DNA of 64,000 nt, from assembly GCF_001625215.2 (NCBI RefSeq), contig NC_030381.2, positions 1,513,131 to 1,577,130 on the forward strand, written 5' to 3'. A program made the position numbers and the translations under genes. Below the pieces are notes generated by a model. It was not told where the DNA came from and ran no database searches. It worked only from the letters and a program-made list of their open reading frames with translations. Positions 21,467 through 39,558 of this stretch are shown here, in pieces. Positions within the stretch are counted from its first letter, which is position 1, and each line of letters begins with the position of its first letter. This DNA comes from Daucus carota subsp. sativus (taxonomy: Eukaryota > Streptophyta > Magnoliopsida > Apiales > Apiaceae).

Positions 21467-23779
21467 TTATCTTTCCTTCTTCGATGACCATGTGACTGAT
21501 ATAGGACTTCTGATCCTTTGGTAGATATCTTGTGAGTTCACCCATGAAAGATACCCTTGACTGTTGCTCAACCTCTCTAAAGCTGTCCTGTTCCTCGATA
21601 TAAACCAGATTCTGTAACTCAAACTCTGGTTTATGTCTGTGAATATCAGTCTTCGTGGTCTGACCCTTACTTTGATTCCATTAGGTGGCTTAACTTCTAA
21701 AGAGTAAATGGAATTAGGACTCCCCACATTTGTCAGACGCTTTTTAATCATCTTGCTCTTCATCCCAGGCCTGAAAACGACAGAAATTGATGGATAATTG
21801 AGGCTGAAATCCCTGTTCTTCCGTATAATATCCTGGCAGCTCACATTCCTGTGTGTAATTGTAAAAATATCTGATTTTGTGTATTTAAGTGTGCATAAAT
21901 GAGTGACATAGTCATCAGGGCTTATATCGTATATCAGTCCGGGACTGATGGCCTTTACTGGATTTACATGTCCAGCTCCAGTAGCAAAAAGACCTGCAGG
22001 TTTATCTCCATCCATGATCTGTTTTCCTGAATGGTCGGTTATATATGCAGTTGTCATCAGTGCAGATTTGATTGCAGCTGGTGTCCATTTTGGATGAGCT
22101 GAGTGGATCAGAGCTGCGATTCCACCTACATGAGGGCAAGCCATGGAAGTACCAGACATGACAGTAAAGTTCACTCTTCTAGAATCATCTGGAATTCCGG
22201 CAGGACCCAGGTTTTGAGGCCAAGCCGCGATAATGTTGACCCCTGGAGCAATCATATCTGGTTTGAGAATGGAAGGGTCCATAAAACTTGGACCCCTCGA
22301 TGAAAACTGAGCAACAGCTGGTGCTCTTGATTTGCCAATGCTGGTTCCTCCAAAAATGATTTGAGCTTTAGGCTTTCTTGTAGAATTAATATATTTCTTC
22401 AACTGAACTGATTCTGTGTACCCTATTAAAGTTGCTGGCAGCACATGAGCATCGACAGAATCTTCCTCTTGATTTATCTCTGTATTTGCCAGAATCATAG
22501 CTGCACCACCTGCTTCCTTCACAATCTGACCTTTCTCCGCCCTCCCATTGATACCTCGATCACAAACCACCATCTTCCCTTGAACTTTTGCTCGTGGAAG
22601 AGAATCCTTCATGCAGTATTCACCTCCATGTAGATTGTCAGCATGATAAACAAGCTCAAGCTCTTTTGCAGCACTTGCACTATTCTTCCCTGGGTACATG
22701 GATTCCCCATAAAGGAATTTTCCATTGCTGAGACGAACTATGGCTGGGAATCTCCTGTCAAGTGTACTCGCACCGACAGTAGCAATCCAAGGAGCCTCGT
22801 TGGCAACTGAATTGGGGATTGGTCCATTGTTTCCAGCTGCACATATGACAGAAATACCATGCTCCATTGCTCGAAAACTTCCAATAGCTATACTGTCCTC
22901 GTAAAGTGGTATTGGAAAGCCTCCTAGGGAAAGCGAAAGTACATCAACTCCATCTCTTATCGCAACATCCATCGCAGCTAGTATATCTGAGCTGTAGCAA
23001 CCACTGAACCAGCAAACTTTATATACAGCAATGTGGGCACCCGGGGCCATTCCTCGAGCCACACCTGCCCCATTCCCCAGTACATTTGCCATAGGAACTG
23101 CAGCACCAGCAGCAGTCGATGCAGTGTGTGTCCCATGGCCATGCGAATCACGCACTGACAAATATTCCACAACAACATCTGGTGATGAAGTTGGTGAAGC
23201 CACGCGATGGCCCTTACTGAAGTACCTAGCGCCAATTATTTTCCTGTTACAATTCGAAGAATTGAACTGTTCTCCTAATTGACATATCCCTTTCCATTTC
23301 TTGGGAACTGGAGGCATCCCGTGATCACTAAAGCTCGGACTCTCAGGCCAGACTCCAGTGTCCAGCACACCAATAATCGCGCCTCTGCCATAATTTGAGT
23401 CCACCCAGGCACCTTCTTTAGCAGGACTTAACCCCAAGAACTTGTACGAGTAAGTTGTGTGAACTTCATGTCGCCTGTCAGGTCTTATTGCCACGACATC
23501 ATGCAGTTCACGTATAGCATCAACCTCAGACTCCAAAAGCTGAGCTGCAAACCCCTCCATGGCAGAATGGTAAGAGTAGAGAAGGCGTGAAGACGGGCTT
23601 TCTTCTGCAGAAATGCTCTTCTCAAGAAACGACAAGTGCCAATGCAGCTTCGAGGCAAACAGAGACCTGGTTATCCCTTGCGGATGTAGCTGAATTATGT
23701 AGGTTTGCAGACCATGACTACCAACAGAAACAACGTAGACTAAAAGAATGGCGAAAAGGGTAGCTTTTTCGAACTCCAT
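21467..23779 (-). CDS. SBT1.2: Subtilisin-like protease, SDD1/SBT1.2 type
   Basis: One uninterrupted exon of 770 aa, matching the intronless SBT1.2 gene of Arabidopsis (SDD1). Order: signal peptide (residues 1-23), I9 propeptide (about 26-107; YIIQLHPQ, FAAQLLESEV), peptidase S8 domain with Asp140 (VLDTGVWPES), His215 (DSHGHGTHTAS), oxyanion Asn317 (AAGNNGP) and Ser545 (SGTSMACPH), an inserted PA domain (about 370-460), then the fibronectin-III-like tail from about residue 660 (NYPSISVVF, LTNVGSPNSIYS). Similarity to SDD1 is high through the catalytic core. SDD1 is secreted to the apoplast and limits stomatal density; the same role here is inferred. The protein is complete with all catalytic residues. 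Confidence 0.93.
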   Translation of the reverse strand: MEFEKATLFAILLVYVVSVGSHGLQTYIIQLHPQGITRSLFASKLHWHLSFLEKSISAEESPSSRLLYSYHSAMEGFAAQLLESEVDAIRELHDVVAIRPDRRHEVHTTYSYKFLGLSPAKEGAWVDSNYGRGAIIGVLDTGVWPESPSFSDHGMPPVPKKWKGICQLGEQFNSSNCNRKIIGARYFSKGHRVASPTSSPDVVVEYLSVRDSHGHGTHTASTAAGAAVPMANVLGNGAGVARGMAPGAHIAVYKVCWFSGCYSSDILAAMDVAIRDGVDVLSLSLGGFPIPLYEDSIAIGSFRAMEHGISVICAAGNNGPIPNSVANEAPWIATVGASTLDRRFPAIVRLSNGKFLYGESMYPGKNSASAAKELELVYHADNLHGGEYCMKDSLPRAKVQGKMVVCDRGINGRAEKGQIVKEAGGAAMILANTEINQEEDSVDAHVLPATLIGYTESVQLKKYINSTRKPKAQIIFGGTSIGKSRAPAVAQFSSRGPSFMDPSILKPDMIAPGVNIIAAWPQNLGPAGIPDDSRRVNFTVMSGTSMACPHVGGIAALIHSAHPKWTPAAIKSALMTTAYITDHSGKQIMDGDKPAGLFATGAGHVNPVKAISPGLIYDISPDDYVTHLCTLKYTKSDIFTITHRNVSCQDIIRKNRDFSLNYPSISVVFRPGMKSKMIKKRLTNVGSPNSIYSLEVKPPNGIKVRVRPRRLIFTDINQSLSYRIWFISRNRTALERLSNSQGYLSWVNSQDIYQRIRSPISVTWSSKKER

Positions 23780-25117
23780 CAGAGAATAAAAACACTAATT
23801 ATGCTAGTGAGTTCTGCTGCATGGTTCTGAGCAAGACTTCTGGGGGTATTTGAAGGCAAAAGAAAATGTAGTACCTAGTAATCTTAATCTCAGGAGCTGC
23901 TTCACAGAGAAACTCGTGAAACTTAAGGGCTCTTCATCACGAGTATCTTTTGTTCAACAGAGAGAGAAAGACAGACACAAAGGGCATGTCTTTCTGAGGA
24001 GCTCAAGGGCTTCTGCAGAGCGCATACATTCTCACGAGATTTTTTTTGGTCGGTTTTAATACCATATGGTCCATCAAACCTCAAATCTCGATAAATAATA
24101 ATCTCACTACTATAATATTTTTTTTTTCCAGTCCCAACATAACAGACAGTCTATACTCTCGACAGAAAAAATAAAATTGATAAAATAATTTTTTCTCGTA
24201 ATTCCAAGATAATTATTTTAAAAAGATTTAACTGTATATAACTATATCGAGATCTGCGAGACCATGGTTGTTATGGGTGAAATACAAGAAAAATGGAGAA
24301 ATATTAGATTAATTCAGTGTCACGCAGCAGCAGAGCATTTATACACACGTACGCTCTTGTCTGGTCAGTGGTCAGTAAATCCCAGTATCCCACCATGTAT
24401 CTTATGGTCAAATTCAATGCTCTATGTCCCTGCTGCATTACCAGTTACCACTATGTGTTAAATTTGTGTGTGTGGATATATTTGCTTCATTTAATATTTT
24501 GGCCACCATTAGTACCCTGCATGAGGTGAGAACTGAGAAATTTAATGGTGCCTCTTACCGGATCCAACTTACCAGGGTAACATACTAACAAAGAAGACGG
24601 TGAATTAGGTGAGACATTTTGTGTTCCTATTTATTTTTATCCGATAACGATAAGCCGATAACAGTTTCTTTTCTACAGGACTATGGGATGATCAAAGGGA
24701 TGTAGCCTAATCTGAACATCACTGGCCTAGCCCTACATAACTACATTATGACTGACTCGCAATGTGGATAAATCTAAAGGCAGTACTGGGAAACGGGGCA
24801 TAAAAATCTGAAACAAGTTTTCACAAGTAGAAGGGGAAGTAATGAGAACTGAGAAGTGAAGAAAAACATGAGAACAGCATTGAAAACCAGGGTTCCCTAC
24901 TTGCAACACTACACTAGTACATTGTGAATACTAAAGATCGAAAATGTGTTGTCATTAGTACGAATATAAAAGACGACATTGGAGATCAGCTATAAGATCA
25001 TTTAAGATCTATATGAATTGGAACTGAGATTAAACAAGAAGAACTGCGATTAATTTGCACGTGAAACACCAACGTATATTAAGAAACAACAATGTAATAC
25101 TATTTTTGTAATTTCAA
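23780..25117. other. Intergenic between subtilase and MUR3-like gene
   Basis: Holds the subtilase promoter at the left. Small open frames at 23850-24059 and 24264-24529 show no known motif. No RNA gene or mobile element recognised. Confidence 0.4.
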
Positions 25118-25440
25118 AATTTCTGGGCAGATAAGGGAAATATACCAGTTTCATTAACAAGGCCTCAGAAGGGCTTCTACTGTCAGCTGTTGGAGTGATG
25201 GACAACGAATATGTCACCTTTGATACAGTCAACCAGCCCGTCGTGTAAACTTCTATGTATATAAACCAATAATAAGATTGTAAACTCTTTGTTGCCATTT
25301 AAATTTCTGTGCGGACAATGAAAACTACAAGTTTCAATAACAAGTTCTCAGAACTGAGAAACTTTTACTGTCAGCTGCTATAGTGATTCACAAACAAACG
25401 TGTCGAGTTAGCCAGCCCATGCATGGACATGAAACCACCT
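25118..25440. repeat. Diverged ~185-bp tandem duplication
   Basis: The block starting near 25118 (CTGGGCAGATAAGGGAAATA...CCAGTTTCATTAACAAG) recurs near 25303 (CTGTGCGGACAATGAAAAC...CAAGTTTCAATAACAAG), both followed by ACTGTCAGCTG and CCAGCCC blocks. It lies just 3' of the MUR3-like gene and may be part of its 3' UTR. Confidence 0.6.
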
Positions 25441-25470
25441 TCTCAATAAAAGCATTGATACGGACTAGCA

Positions 25471-27465
25471 CTATGAGTGTTGTCTTTGCTCGTTCTTCCA
25501 AGAATTTTTAGCTGCCTCAGCTGATGAACCATCAGAAGCAGCATTACCATCTTTCTTCGGCTTTGAGAAAAATGGATCCCATTCATGATAACCCACCTCC
25601 TCCCCTTCTTCCAACAAATCATACTTCCAGCTGATCTCCTCAATGAAATTATCATTCGAACGACCCTCAATTATGTCTTTCCTCAACTTGGAAACTTTGT
25701 TGATCACTGCTTGCACTGCTACATCAAAAGCATCTTTAAGAGTTTCCAGTTTAGAGCGAGGATCTGCATATATTAGTCTTGGGATAAGATTTATAACTTC
25801 CTCCCTCATCATCAGCACCTGTTCAGGTGGGATTTCACTGAGTCTTTGTTCTATGCTGACATTCTTTGTGCGAATTTCATCCTCAGGAATAAAAACCGAG
25901 TATCTGGAATAGTTTTTCGGGAGATGCCACGTGTATTGTGTGTATGCAGAACCAGGATGGAAGAAAACAGGAATACAGCCTGCCAACATTGAATCAAAAG
26001 CTGATCTCCTTGTGTACGAATCACCTTGAGGTTGTAGGCAGAAAACAGAGCTTTGAAACATTTGCATTATACTGCTTGGAGAATGGCACTTGCTCTCCCC
26101 AAAATCACATTCCAACAATTTTCCCACCTTAGATCTCTTGCACTCATCAATGAGCTTCCCCCTAATTGATTTAGGGTTGTCTGGACGAGGTGCGCCAGCA
26201 AAACAGAATAACCAGTTCCGGTCCAATTTCCTCATCCTGTCCTGCCATGCGAACACATCAGCATCCTTTGCTGGGTGAAAGTAGGTGGGGTATGGGATGC
26301 CAAAATCATTTGCATTCCATGGGCTTGATTCTACGACAAGCATCGACATATTTTTCGCAGCAGGTAAGAACAGAAGCTTGTTACCCCAGTCAGTTTCTTC
26401 CTCACTTAGTCTTCTGAAATCCCATGTTATTCTACCAGCAACTAGGAAATGATCTTTTCCACCCATTATTCCCCACTCTGGTCTCTTCGTAAGCCAATCA
26501 ACTAAATCAAGAGAAGCAGCATCTCGCGTTGATATATTGTACCCCCATAAATATCTGGCAATATCAAACCCTGCATAAAAGGGAACAAAAACAGCTGCTG
26601 CAATTGAGGAATCACGAGTCAAGCAATCATACTGCTTCATCCGGTTATTAAAGATAACATCGACAGCAAACTGATTTGTAGCATACCATCCTGTATTTGA
26701 GAACACCCCCTCTTCAACATTCTCAAGTGGAGGACCAAGACCGGCATTAGTAGTAAATTTACACATATTCGTCCATAAGCTGAGACTCCTACATTGCTTA
26801 AGCATATCCTCATTAAACCTCGAAGGAAGGTCATGCACATAAATATACCTCCCGCCACATGGGTCGCTCTTGTTCTCAGTAGTCCTCATCGCCCGCATAA
26901 ATGGAAAATTTTCTCTTGCTTCACCGACATCAACTTCTGCATGATTAGCCTGCTCTTTTTGAGCATCAATTAACTGCGGCAAACTTGAATGAGAACCATC
27001 AGGAAATTCTTGTTCAGAAGTATCATCACTTTTTTGACCATCAACCAACTCAGCAACACTTGACCCGGAATCATCCGAAATTTCTTTGACATAAGGAGTA
27101 TCTTGAAAAATCTCTTGTCGTGCATCGTCGTCATTTGGCTGACTAATATGCTTAGGCTGAGTACTAAAATTATTCACATCACCAGAATCGCTAGATTCAC
27201 GAGGTACATTGATAGGAGGACTTCTATCTGTAACCGAATGCCTAATAACCCCTGCTTCTCTACTCATCGAAACTGCAGAAACACGATCTAGCTCTACAGA
27301 TTCATTAACCGAACTCCCTCCCAAGACAACAAAATGAAAGTACAACAGACAAACCCACAAGAAAGCAGCCAGCGTAGCCAACAAACAAAGTCTAGACTGT
27401 TGATTCTTCCCAGCCCGCTTCTCCATCGGACACAACAAAGAGGAATGCTGAGACCTCCTTCTCAT
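25471..27465 (-). CDS. MUR3: Xyloglucan galactosyltransferase, MUR3 type (GT47)
   Basis: One coding exon, 664 aa. The start at MRRRSQHSS is the first ATG; the open frame runs farther upstream but without ATG, and a 5' UTR acceptor (TATAATTAG) lies close by. A type II membrane anchor at residues 26-48 ([20 protein letters not shown]) places the enzyme in the Golgi. After a low-complexity stem (about 50-190) the exostosin/GT47 domain begins [15 protein letters not shown] and includes [65 protein letters not shown] and [29 protein letters not shown]3 adds beta-1,2-galactose to the third xylose of the XXXG unit of xyloglucan. Similarity to Arabidopsis MUR3 is high; the stem is longer and Ser/Asp-rich here. 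Confidence 0.9.
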   Translation of the reverse strand: MRRRSQHSSLLCPMEKRAGKNQQSRLCLLATLAAFLWVCLLYFHFVVLGGSSVNESVELDRVSAVSMSREAGVIRHSVTDRSPPINVPRESSDSGDVNNFSTQPKHISQPNDDDARQEIFQDTPYVKEISDDSGSSVAELVDGQKSDDTSEQEFPDGSHSSLPQLIDAQKEQANHAEVDVGEARENFPFMRAMRTTENKSDPCGGRYIYVHDLPSRFNEDMLKQCRSLSLWTNMCKFTTNAGLGPPLENVEEGVFSNTGWYATNQFAVDVIFNNRMKQYDCLTRDSSIAAAVFVPFYAGFDIARYLWGYNISTRDAASLDLVDWLTKRPEWGIMGGKDHFLVAGRITWDFRRLSEEETDWGNKLLFLPAAKNMSMLVVESSPWNANDFGIPYPTYFHPAKDADVFAWQDRMRKLDRNWLFCFAGAPRPDNPKSIRGKLIDECKRSKVGKLLECDFGESKCHSPSSIMQMFQSSVFCLQPQGDSYTRRSAFDSMLAGCIPVFFHPGSAYTQYTWHLPKNYSRYSVFIPEDEIRTKNVSIEQRLSEIPPEQVLMMREEVINLIPRLIYADPRSKLETLKDAFDVAVQAVINKVSKLRKDIIEGRSNDNFIEEISWKYDLLEEGEEVGYHEWDPFFSKPKKDGNAASDGSSAEAAKNSWKNEQRQHS

Positions 27466-28729
27466 CAGATTCCAACCACCCAACAAATTTCCAAGAAAAC
27501 TCCCATAAACAATATAAAACACCAATCTTTCCTTTCCCTAATTATAAAAATCCAATCTTGATCACAAAATCATCATCAACACTAACAAATTTTCAATAAA
27601 AATCCAATCTTGATCACAAGATCATCATCAACTCTAACAAAACCCTAAACCCAGATACAAAATTGTTACAAAAACTCAACTTCCAACACCAATTCATAAA
27701 CCATCCAACATTATATGAGCATACACAGATTTATGCTAAATATAAAATCAACAAATTGAGCAGATCAAAGTATTGTATAATGATAAATTAAGCAAACTAA
27801 GTGGAATCAACTGGGTACTTACTCCGGAGACTCCCTGGAGAAGAAGATGCAATGAGTATTGAATACAAAGTTGTAAGTATAGTGTATGTCTCTATAATCA
27901 CTGTGATTTTTAATAGGGTTCTACTTATATCAGTGTATATTCTGGTGCATCTTTATTATATTTTGTTTATGTAATAATCATTGTAAATTTATTAATTGGA
28001 AAGTGACAATAATTTTTAGTAAGATTAATTAGATCCATATTATATTTCTCAAAAAAAAATTAGATCCATATTATAACATGGAGACTATGGAGTATTTAAC
28101 ATAGAATTGAAATACAACATTTTTTGTCGGTGGGGTTTTTAGACTTCGATACAGAACTCACTCAGATTCAAATTAACTTTACTTAACATTACTTAATGGC
28201 AAAATTATATTGTGCATTTAATAGCTTTATGTTTGTGTCACATGTGAGGAGTTCAGACTAATATAGATGATCAACCACTAATTCACTTCGTGCCTGCACG
28301 CTTCTCTTACTCTTCTTCAAAACTGCCAAAATGCAAGCAACTCCGGAAGTTGGTTCGAATCTTGTCGAAAATAAAATGAGAATTTTGATGTATTTATTAT
28401 TCATCAATATCCTTTATTAATAAGCGAAACCACGTTTCGGTGGAACATCGGTACCAAAGTACCAAAATTTGGTCATCATATATTATAATTAATTATTATT
28501 ATTATATCATTATTAAACTCCTATTGAAAGTATTATACTCCTATTAAAAGATATAAGACATATATATTGATCAAGACTTTTTTACATAACGATTATTCAT
28601 GATATAGAATTCTATCCCAATATAACTAAATATTTTAATTTTTAAAACTGAAACAATTTAACTTAGAAATTAACTCTATAAAATCCTTATCACATAAACA
28701 TGAATTCTCTATAAAATTTCTATGAAATA
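27466..28729. other. MUR3 5' UTR intron and promoter side
   Basis: On the minus strand a donor (GGAG|GTAAGTACC-like, near 27829) and an acceptor (TATAATTAG, near 27537) flank an apparent 5' UTR intron. Within it, AATCCAATCTTGATCACAA is duplicated (27549 and 27601). Further right is AT-rich DNA with no gene. Confidence 0.45.
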
Positions 28730-30280
28730 AATATAGGGAGTCGGCAGAACTTTTGTGCGGATCTGAGAACATAAAATAAATTAAATATTTAAATGACAAA
28801 TTTTATTTATACAACATATTTAAGTTATTTAACTTAAAAATTCCCTCAGGCTTCTATATTAGTTTGTCATACAAACAACTACTACTCCTGCGTCTAAAAG
28901 AACTCCAACCCACATTAGAAATATCTATTGTAACTCTAAAATAATTACGGATTAAATATATGTGACACATATCTATTATAACTCTAAATTAGTTACAAAT
29001 TATATTTTATCTATTACAACTACTACTCCTGCGTCAAAAAGAACTCCAACCAACATTAGAAATATCTATTGTAACTCTAAAATAATTACGGATTAAATAT
29101 ATGTGACATATATCTATTATAACTCTAAATTAATTACAAATTATATTTTATCGAACAATTTAACATAGAATTAACTGTATAAAATTTCTATCAATTAAAT
29201 ATGAATCAACTCAATAAAATTCATATCAAATAAATATAAGGAGTCCGCAGAGTTTTGGTCTGGATATGAGAACATAAAATTAAAAATTGGCTAAGAAACT
29301 CTATTATCTATAAAACATATTTGAGTTATTTAACTTAAAATTTCTTTCGACATCCATATTAATTTGTCATACAAACAACTGGATGTGCAAGAATTCCAAC
29401 CAACCAACATTGCACATACCTATTATAAGTCTAAAATAATTACAAATTAAATAGCATTACATATACCTATTATAAATCTAAAACAATTACAAATTATTAA
29501 TATAAATTTTAATTCATTTCGTGCTCTTCAGAAGATTGCGATAAAGATGAATAAGGCGGTGGTAACACTGCGATAAAGATGAATAAGGCGGTGGTAACAC
29601 TGACTTGACAAACAGAAACTCGAAGAGAATGAAGCCATTGTCCATATTGCAACATAAAATAAAAGAATCTAAACACAAGACATTTGTCGTAATAAACTTC
29701 ATATCAAATAAATATAAGGAGTCGGCAGAATTTTAGTGTGGATTGAGAACATAAAATAAAAAATAGGTTGAAAAACTCTATTTTATTTTGTTTTATTGTT
29801 ATTTCATTATTTATTACGAATTTTATCTATAAAACATATTTAAGTTATTTAACTTAAAAATTTCTTTCGACTTCTATATTAATTTGTCATACAAATAACT
29901 GTCACTCCTAGATGTGCAAGAACTCCAACCAACCAACAGTACACATACCTATTATAAGTCTAAAACAATTACAAATTAAATAACGTTACACATACCTATT
30001 ATAAATCTAAGACGATTACAAATTATTAATATAAACTTTAATTCATTCCGTGCTCTTCAGAAGATTGCGATAAAGATGAATAGGGCGGTGGTAACACTGA
30101 CTTTGACAAACAGAAACTCGAAAAGAATGAAGCCATTGTCCATATTGCAACATATAATAAAAGAATCGAAACGCAAGATATCTATCAAAAAATTTGATAT
30201 CAAGATATAATAAAAATATGATAATATAATTTTAAAAAACATTATTTTTCCAATAAATAATAAAATTTAAAATTTTATTT
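28730..30280. repeat. Tandem ~480-500-bp repeat block
   Basis: The sequence AAATATAAGGAGTCGGCAGA with its following ~250 bp occurs near 28735, 29237 and 29708. A second shared part (GTGCTCTTCAGAAGATTGCG...) occurs near 29520 and 30050. A 32-bp stretch (GATAAAGATGAATAAGGCGG...) is duplicated head to tail at 29537-29600, and a CTACTACTCCTGCGTC block is repeated near 28878 and 29020. No intact reading frame. The block runs directly into a Helitron terminus at 30311 and may be its internal sequence. Confidence 0.75.
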
Positions 30281-30311
30281 AAACCCGTGCTTGGCACGGG
30301 TCATCAACTAG
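30281..30311 (+). mobile_element. Helitron 3' terminus
   Basis: The hairpin ACCCGTGC-TTG-GCACGGGT is followed after a short spacer (CATCAA) by CTAG and a T, the standard plant Helitron 3' end. The matching 5' TC end was not found with confidence, but the repeat block to the left is a plausible body. Confidence 0.7.
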
Positions 30312-30773
30312 TATATAATAAAATAAGAACTTGATATCTGAAATCAAAAATTACTCCTTTCACTTCAAAATAATAATCTTGTTTTAATTTGACTAAGTCA
30401 ATATAACCTTACAATTAAATACTTATTTTCAGAAATTCTCGAAGTGTATTCAATTATAACAAAATACGAAATTCGGTATCAAAATCGAAAATTAGTGAAC
30501 ACGATAAATTCTTAACCACCTAGACAATCACATTCTAATTTTAAGATGCTAAACTGAAATTATAACAATCTTTGCAATTGAAACAGTAGAAGAGTGATCA
30601 TAAACATACTCTAAAAAAGCATATCATAACTGTTATACTGACAGTAGCGCATCCATTTACAAAGCGTTGCATGAATGAGTTATGAGAGTAAACATTCTCA
30701 AAACACAGACTTGTTTACCATTCAAATCTTGGTGGAAACTTCATTGTCGGATTATATACCTTTACTTTAGGTG
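30312..30773. other. Intergenic, 3' flank of the small tail-anchored gene
   Basis: AT-rich, without a gene. A TACTCCTTTCACTTCAAAATAA stretch near 30352 resembles a decayed Stowaway MITE end. Confidence 0.35.
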
Positions 30774-31151
30774 CTAATATAACAGTACAAACCAGAGGAA
30801 TGCTGCAAACACAGTTATCAGACCCCATATCAATCCCGGGAAGATTTTACCAGGTTTCGGAGGTTTCAAGGACAGCCAAACACCAGAATCTCCCATAGTA
30901 ACCTCACTGCCAACCAATATCGAATTGGAAACACCCTGAACATTGTTGTTTATATAAACATTTATGCCACAGCTATCGCTTGACTTACCAGAGGAGCTGT
31001 GTCTGGCGTTCATCACGGCTCCATTGCTCCTGCCTTCCAGATTCATGTCTCCAAACACACCTAGACTGGTTCCTGGGGACATGAGATTAAGCAGAGCTGA
31101 CAGATCAATCGCAGTAGGTTTTTCTTGATTTCCGCAGCACTGGCTCTTCAT
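30774..31151 (-). CDS. Small tail-anchored protein, function unknown
   Basis: 125 aa from the first ATG (MKSQCCGNQEKPT) to TAA. A splice acceptor (TTTTCAG) lies about 17 bases upstream of the ATG, so a 5' UTR intron is likely; the open frame extends upstream only without an ATG. The N-terminal part is polar and has a paired cysteine (QCCGN); the middle has the pattern INVYINNNVQGVSNS; the last ~25 residues (IFPGLIWGLITVFAAFLW...) are one hydrophobic segment ending at the C terminus, which suggests a tail-anchored membrane protein. I do not recognise a named family. The organised composition and splice-ready start argue for a real gene. It sits tail-to-head behind the ABC transporter on the same strand. 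Confidence 0.6.
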   Translation of the reverse strand: MKSQCCGNQEKPTAIDLSALLNLMSPGTSLGVFGDMNLEGRSNGAVMNARHSSSGKSSDSCGINVYINNNVQGVSNSILVGSEVTMGDSGVWLSLKPPKPGKIFPGLIWGLITVFAAFLWFVLLY

Positions 31152-31819
31152 GTCTAAGTTTCTGAACCTGAAAATACTGACTGCTTGCTTATTTAGTGAA
31201 CTGGAAATACCTTTCCACAACCACAAGTAACAAATCTTTCTCCCAGAATCACTTGTGTGCCACTCTTTCTATATACACACACACATATATATTCTAAAGT
31301 GTAAAGACTACAGATCTAAAGCATGTCCCAGTTCACATACAGCATTTGGGCTAAAAGGAAACTAAAGAGAGCAAATATACAAACCAAACTAATTTATGCA
31401 ATGCAAAAAAGATATCCGAGATTATGTACACAAGTATGAAAGAAAGACCTTGTAAGAAATTTCAGCAGTAAAAGGCACACACCATGTAGTTATGCAGAAT
31501 CATCTGCTTGCCTACAGCATAACAAAGTTGCTAAAATTCCCCGTACATAATCACTACAAAGACCTGATTTATTTCGTAACATACATACAAACTGATTCAT
31601 ACTTTGTCTTGTGTTTCTTATGACCTTCATCCACCGGAATCAATTATCTACAATGTATGCAGCATAGGACAAAGTCCCTTGTGATAAAAAAAACCTACAT
31701 TAACAAAGTGAAAGCCTCTTGTACAATATAAAATTACTCGGGCAATCATGTGCCGCGCACCTATATCCTTCTCATTTTGAACCTATTTTCCAGATAGTCC
31801 TCAGCATTGGCCTCTTATG
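31152..31819. other. ABCC5 3' UTR and upstream region of the small gene
   Basis: Contains a (CA)/(TA) microsatellite near 31270-31290. It should hold the ABC transporter 3' UTR and the promoter with 5' UTR exon of the tail-anchored gene. Confidence 0.4.
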
Positions 31820-38820
<7,001 letters not shown>

Positions 38821-39558
38821 AACAGATACCCCCTTAATGATCAACAAATGATTAAAAATAATAACTCGCTTCCCAAAATTAATGTTCTTTAACTTTAAGC
38901 AAGAATCATATATCTTTATCAAGAGCATTGTACCAAATAAAGAGAAGTATCTATAAATAGCAAAACCAAATGCAAATGAAAACTAGAACAAGTAGCTTTT
39001 TAACATCAAACTCCACAAGGAAACACCAAGACAAAAAAATAAAACCTCCTGTATGTCTCTTCCTTCTCTTTTTCTCATATATATCTAACAAGAACACAAG
39101 GAGTCAAATGTAATGCGTAAGATTAAATTTTGAGTCATACCCATTAGAGAAAATCCAAAAAGATGATCTGGGTTGGGTTGCATGCATATAGAGTAGTTAT
39201 CTACTAGTCCTGTATTGAGCAAGAGAATTAGAAGACGCTTCTGTAACCGGATAATCTCGTCAAATGAATAATTTTTCTTCGAATTAGAAAATATTCTTTT
39301 ATCGAGATTTAGTTCGGTAAAATAATGTGGCTGTGTGCACATAAGAGTGAAGCTAAATTACTATCATCTGACTGAACTCTGGAGAGTAAAGACGGAGGCA
39401 CGGCCATAACACGCACAACTAAGAATGAGTGACACGTGTCTAGTGAAATGTTTCGACTAACATTTTGGACATAATATTTTGATTTTTATAGGCTCGAATC
39501 TAGATAGTATACTGTATACATTGATCCGGTTCGAATGCTAAATTTTGTACAGTCGAGA
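38821..39558. other. ABCC5 promoter side
   Basis: AT-rich flank of the ABC transporter, with no other gene. An open frame at 39085-39342 has no recognised motif. Confidence 0.45.

Noticed and set aside
27466-27525. N-terminal extension of the MUR3-like protein
   Set aside because: The extra 20 residues begin at TTG, not ATG, and follow a splice acceptor, so they are 5' UTR. The first ATG (27465) gives the family's MRRRS start.
28730-30280. CRISPR-like or satellite array
   Set aside because: Units of ~490 bp without regular short spacers in plant nuclear DNA are ordinary tandem repeats, probably within a Helitron.
31152-31226. N-terminal extension of the small tail-anchored protein
   Set aside because: It begins at TTG and is crossed by a likely 3' splice site; the first ATG is at 31151.
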